A stretch of DNA of 9,528 nucleotides from contig DKQR01000101.1 in the NCBI GenBank assembly GCA_002471805.1, positions 1 through 9,528 of the forward strand, given 5' to 3'. The position numbers and the translations under genes were made by a program. This DNA is from Fidelibacterota bacterium UBA7303. GTDB lineage: Bacteria > Fidelibacterota > Marinisomatia > Marinisomatales > UBA1611. Shown here in pieces: positions 7,227-9,528 of the stretch (position 1 is its first letter; each line of letters begins with the position of its first letter). The notes beneath the pieces were generated by a model, which had not been told where the DNA came from, did no database searches, and saw nothing but the letters and a program-made list of their open reading frames with translations.

Positions 7227-8291
7227 ATCTGGGCCAGTTATAAAAGTATAGTTCTCCTGATCAACCTGTTGGTTGGTGTTTCAGCATTGATTATAAAGAC
7301 AATGAACGATGCGGGAGAGTTTAAGAAGCTCACTCCCCATTTTGCAGGGGAGTGTTTTCCTGTCTCCGGTGCCATTGGCGCAGAAGATATTACAATTTTG
7401 AAAAATGGGATAGCAATTATATCCTGTGATGACCGACGGAAAACACTGAACGGTACCCCCGTTCAGGGAACAATCTATGCCTATGATCTCAAGGAGGAAG
7501 TGCCGCAATTAATAGACCTTACTGCTGGTGTGAAGTTTGAATTTCACCCTCATGGAATTTCTGTGTTTGAAAACGAAAATAATGAAGTTCGATTAGCAGC
7601 TGTCAATCATACCCAGACAAAAAATTCTATTGAAATATTTGATCTGAAGAATAATGTATTAATCCACGATAAAACAATTCTTGATCCGTTGCTTGTCAGC
7701 CCCAATGATTTGGTTATGATAGATAATAATATGTTATACGTGACCAATGATCACAGCGTTTCAACACAAAAAGGTAAAATGATTGAGGATTTTTTACAAC
7801 TATCTCGCTCTAATGTATTGTTTTATAATGGGCAAAACTTTGCTGTTGCTGCAACAAAGTTAGGCTATGCCAATGGAATCAATGTCAGCAGGGACGGCAC
7901 AACATTATATATCGCCGAAACCGTTGGGAATAGACTATCCATATTTTCCAGGAACACCAGCACGAATGAACTTCTATTTAAACAGTCAATTGATTTTAAA
8001 TCGGGGATTGATAATATTGAAATAGATGCTGCGGGGAATCTGTGGATTGGTTCCCATCCCAAATTATTGACCTTCGCCCGGCATGCTAAGAATGGAGAAA
8101 AATTGTCCCCGTCTCAGGTATTTAAGGTTTCGCCTGTTGCAGATAATACTTATGCGGTTGATGAAATATATCTCGACTCCGGTGATGGCTTGTCTGCTTC
8201 CAGTGTGGCTGCCGTGTACAACAATACAATGCTGATCGGTCCTGTTTTTGATGAATATTTTTTACAATGTGATTTTAATAATGGGTTTTAA
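7227..8291 (+). CDS. paraoxonase/arylesterase (PON) family calcium-dependent hydrolase, membrane-anchored
   Basis: About 354 residues if read from ATC 7227, or 340 from TTG 7269; residue numbers here count from the TTG. The six-bladed propeller of animal serum paraoxonase is recognisable with nearly all functional residues: calcium ligands E39-D40 (GAEDITI), N146 (SPNDLV), N202 (YANGIN), D248-N249 (GIDNIE), and the two active-site histidines H95 (HPHGIS) and H114 (VNHTQ), equal to PON1 H115 and H134. C29 near the start and C334 near the end fit the PON1 disulfide. PON enzymes hydrolyse lactones and aryl esters; lactonase activity is the likely ancestral one. Ahead of the TTG, in frame from 7227, is a hydrophobic stretch continuing to residue 9 (SIVLLINLLVG...ALII), the uncleaved N-terminal anchor typical of the family, so the TTG start would cut it. 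The frame is open back to TGA 7212-7214. The protein probably faces the periplasm, where calcium and disulfides are possible. Confidence 0.83.
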   Translation: MWASYKSIVLLINLLVGVSALIIKTMNDAGEFKKLTPHFAGECFPVSGAIGAEDITILKNGIAIISCDDRRKTLNGTPVQGTIYAYDLKEEVPQLIDLTAGVKFEFHPHGISVFENENNEVRLAAVNHTQTKNSIEIFDLKNNVLIHDKTILDPLLVSPNDLVMIDNNMLYVTNDHSVSTQKGKMIEDFLQLSRSNVLFYNGQNFAVAATKLGYANGINVSRDGTTLYIAETVGNRLSIFSRNTSTNELLFKQSIDFKSGIDNIEIDAAGNLWIGSHPKLLTFARHAKNGEKLSPSQVFKVSPVADNTYAVDEIYLDSGDGLSASSVAAVYNNTMLIGPVFDEYFLQCDFNNGF

Positions 8292-8394
8292 GTTTTTTTA
8301 GCCGCCTCTGAATTCGATTTTTTTGAAGAAATGGAGATGCTTTGTTTATAAAGGAGCGATGGGGATAAAAGAAGAATTTTCCAATAGATAATCA
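8292..8394. other. convergent intergenic spacer
   Basis: A 103-bp gap between the 3' ends of the paraoxonase homologue and the PqaA-type gene. It contains T-runs (8283-8289 region and 8328-8333) but I see no stable stem next to them, so no terminator is claimed. Confidence 0.5.
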
Positions 8395-9528
8395 CTATCG
8401 TGTTCCCAGGGGGTTTTTATTTACATACTCACTAATTGGGTATGTGTTGGGTGAAACCACCGTTCCTGTAGTAAAAGTGAAAGGTAATTCCGACTCAGGA
8501 TTAAAAATTATTTCCAAAAGGCCGGCTTTATAACCGACCTCCGGTTGTACAATTTTCACTGCATAATGTCCATCGTTTGATTTAGGAATATCTGTTGACG
8601 ACCAGGCTCGTCCGGCAACGTAGACGCGAAAATCCCGAGTTTCTCCATTGACTATCTCCCATTGTTTGATTGAATAATCAGCATTCACCATATGATCAAT
8701 ATTGAGGTAGATAGAATCATTACTCACATACCAATCATATGAGGGTCGTTCTGTGTCAGAAATAACTGCTTTATAAAATGCCGCAAGACTTTTCAGATTA
8801 TATTCTCCATCTATGTTGCGGAGACCATGATTAGTATTGGGTATATATTGAACGTGTTTTTCACCCTGTAAATCATCCCAGTAGAACTGCCAGGAATCAG
8901 TGGCGAAAAACTCATCTCCAGTGGCGTTTATGAGAAATTTTGGTAGATGTAGCTGTTCGATAAATGAGTAGGGCTCTACAATTTCCATCATTCGTTCGAA
9001 TTCTCTGGAACCCATCCAATTCATCACGCCTTCATTAACATAATCATCTATAGCGGGAGACCATTCACCATAGCATCTCCAATGATGTTGGAAGGATGGG
9101 TTCACATTCAGCATATCGATGACAATGGGAATAATAGCCATGACCCGTTCATCAGCTATGGCAGTGCACCAGGTGGTCCAGCCCCGTTTTGATCCCCCAG
9201 CGGTAACAAAACGATTAATTGGTTTCCCTTCTTTTTTGGCTATATCCTGTGCCACATCCATGCCTCTTGCCACTGCTTTTGTCATGGGAATATGAGCCAG
9301 CCAATGTGCATCTTCATCCTTTGCGCCGCCTTCAAGAAATTTCCGCCAACCAAAGGAGATCAATTCATCTTCAACTCGTTCACCGAAACTATCATTTTTG
9401 AAAACCAAAGGTTGGAATGGGATATTCGATATATCTGCAACAATCGATTTTGTAGCTAAGGCCACCTTAATTGAAGCCGGATTGGCAGACTGCGGTATTT
9501 CATCTTCTTGATCTCCTCCGCCGATGAA
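8395..9528 (-). CDS. PhoPQ-activated pathogenicity-related (PqaA) family alpha/beta hydrolase (5' end cut by window)
   Basis: The frame is open from the right window edge to TAG at 8397-8395, giving 377 visible residues. The GTG at 9465 is not the true start: the 21 residues before it include FIGGG, a conserved strand of the family, so the N-terminus with its expected signal peptide lies outside the window. Family landmarks are IALAT-like VALATKSIVAD, a TKAVARGMD helix, the nucleophile elbow GGSKRGWTTW (serine at visible residue 113), and HHWRCYGEWSPA. The likely triad is completed by D205 (ATGDEFF) and H234 (NTNHGL). The family is named after Salmonella PqaA, linked to antimicrobial-peptide resistance; it is exported and its substrate is unknown. 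The C-terminal third (about 270-370) is a beta-sandwich-like domain. It is transcribed towards the plus-strand genes and is probably independent of them. Confidence 0.92.
   Translation of the reverse strand, partial: FIGGGDQEDEIPQSANPASIKVALATKSIVADISNIPFQPLVFKNDSFGERVEDELISFGWRKFLEGGAKDEDAHWLAHIPMTKAVARGMDVAQDIAKKEGKPINRFVTAGGSKRGWTTWCTAIADERVMAIIPIVIDMLNVNPSFQHHWRCYGEWSPAIDDYVNEGVMNWMGSREFERMMEIVEPYSFIEQLHLPKFLINATGDEFFATDSWQFYWDDLQGEKHVQYIPNTNHGLRNIDGEYNLKSLAAFYKAVISDTERPSYDWYVSNDSIYLNIDHMVNADYSIKQWEIVNGETRDFRVYVAGRAWSSTDIPKSNDGHYAVKIVQPEVGYKAGLLEIIFNPESELPFTFTTGTVVSPNTYPISEYVNKNPLGTR

Noticed and set aside
8283..8335. Transcription terminators after the paraoxonase homologue
   Set aside because: T-runs are present but no GC-rich inverted repeat precedes them on either strand.
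8351..8391. AAGGAG followed by a ten-codon frame from ATG 8359
   Set aside because: The spacing of two bases is too short for initiation, and the peptide is short and unremarkable; chance in a convergent spacer.
9465..9465. GTG at 9465 as start of the PqaA-type gene
   Set aside because: The frame stays open to the window edge and the residues before the GTG include the conserved FIGGG strand, so the start is outside the window.
1..9528. CRISPR arrays, tRNA or rRNA genes, insertion sequences, defence systems
   Set aside because: No regularly spaced repeats, cloverleaf-like segments, transposase motifs or known defence-gene domains were seen on either strand.

Overview
The window is a dense stretch of bacterial chromosome of roughly 42% G+C, with eight supportable protein genes and no RNA gene, transposon or CRISPR array. 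The gene set suggests a Gram-negative bacterium of the Bacteroidota/Fibrobacterota-Chlorobiota or 'Candidatus Neomarinimicrobiota' type. The pointers are a class III cyclase fused to a TolB-like domain and TPRs, a GlsA/OlsF-like acyltransferase, a PqaA-type exported hydrolase, a paraoxonase homologue, and several genes with weak or no Shine-Dalgarno sequence. This placement is inference; no phylogenetic marker is present.

Left part (1-3548, minus strand): three genes read leftwards with short gaps (41 and 45 bp) and probably form one operon. In order of transcription they are a small probably exported protein with two tandem zinc-knuckle modules, an 817-residue membrane-anchored adenylate cyclase with TolB-like and TPR domains, and a lysophospholipid-type acyltransferase cut by the left window edge. 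The 200-bp region 3549-3748 separates this unit from a rightward series of genes. It holds an AT-rich promoter-like segment, three copies of TTAGTAT and a CRP-like palindrome, which is notable next to a cAMP-synthesising enzyme.

Middle and right part (3749-8291, plus strand): five genes read rightwards with gaps of 48-84 bp. They are an HD-superfamily hydrolase, a pirin, an exported ADP-ribosylglycohydrolase-family protein, a small VOC (glyoxalase-fold) protein and a calcium-dependent paraoxonase/arylesterase homologue. They look like a loose run of independent metal-dependent enzymes; nothing in the sequence ties them into one pathway. The paraoxonase homologue has a strong ribosome binding site positioned over an ATC instead of a normal start codon.

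Right edge (8395-9528, minus strand): a PhoPQ-activated pathogenicity-related (PqaA) family alpha/beta hydrolase converges on the plus-strand series. Its N-terminus lies outside the window.

I found no convincing new multi-gene system. The most useful leads are the duplicated zinc knuckles in an apparently exported protein next to the cyclase, the CRP-like site in front of that cyclase operon, the non-canonical start of the paraoxonase homologue, and the altered first motif of the exported ADP-ribosylglycohydrolase.
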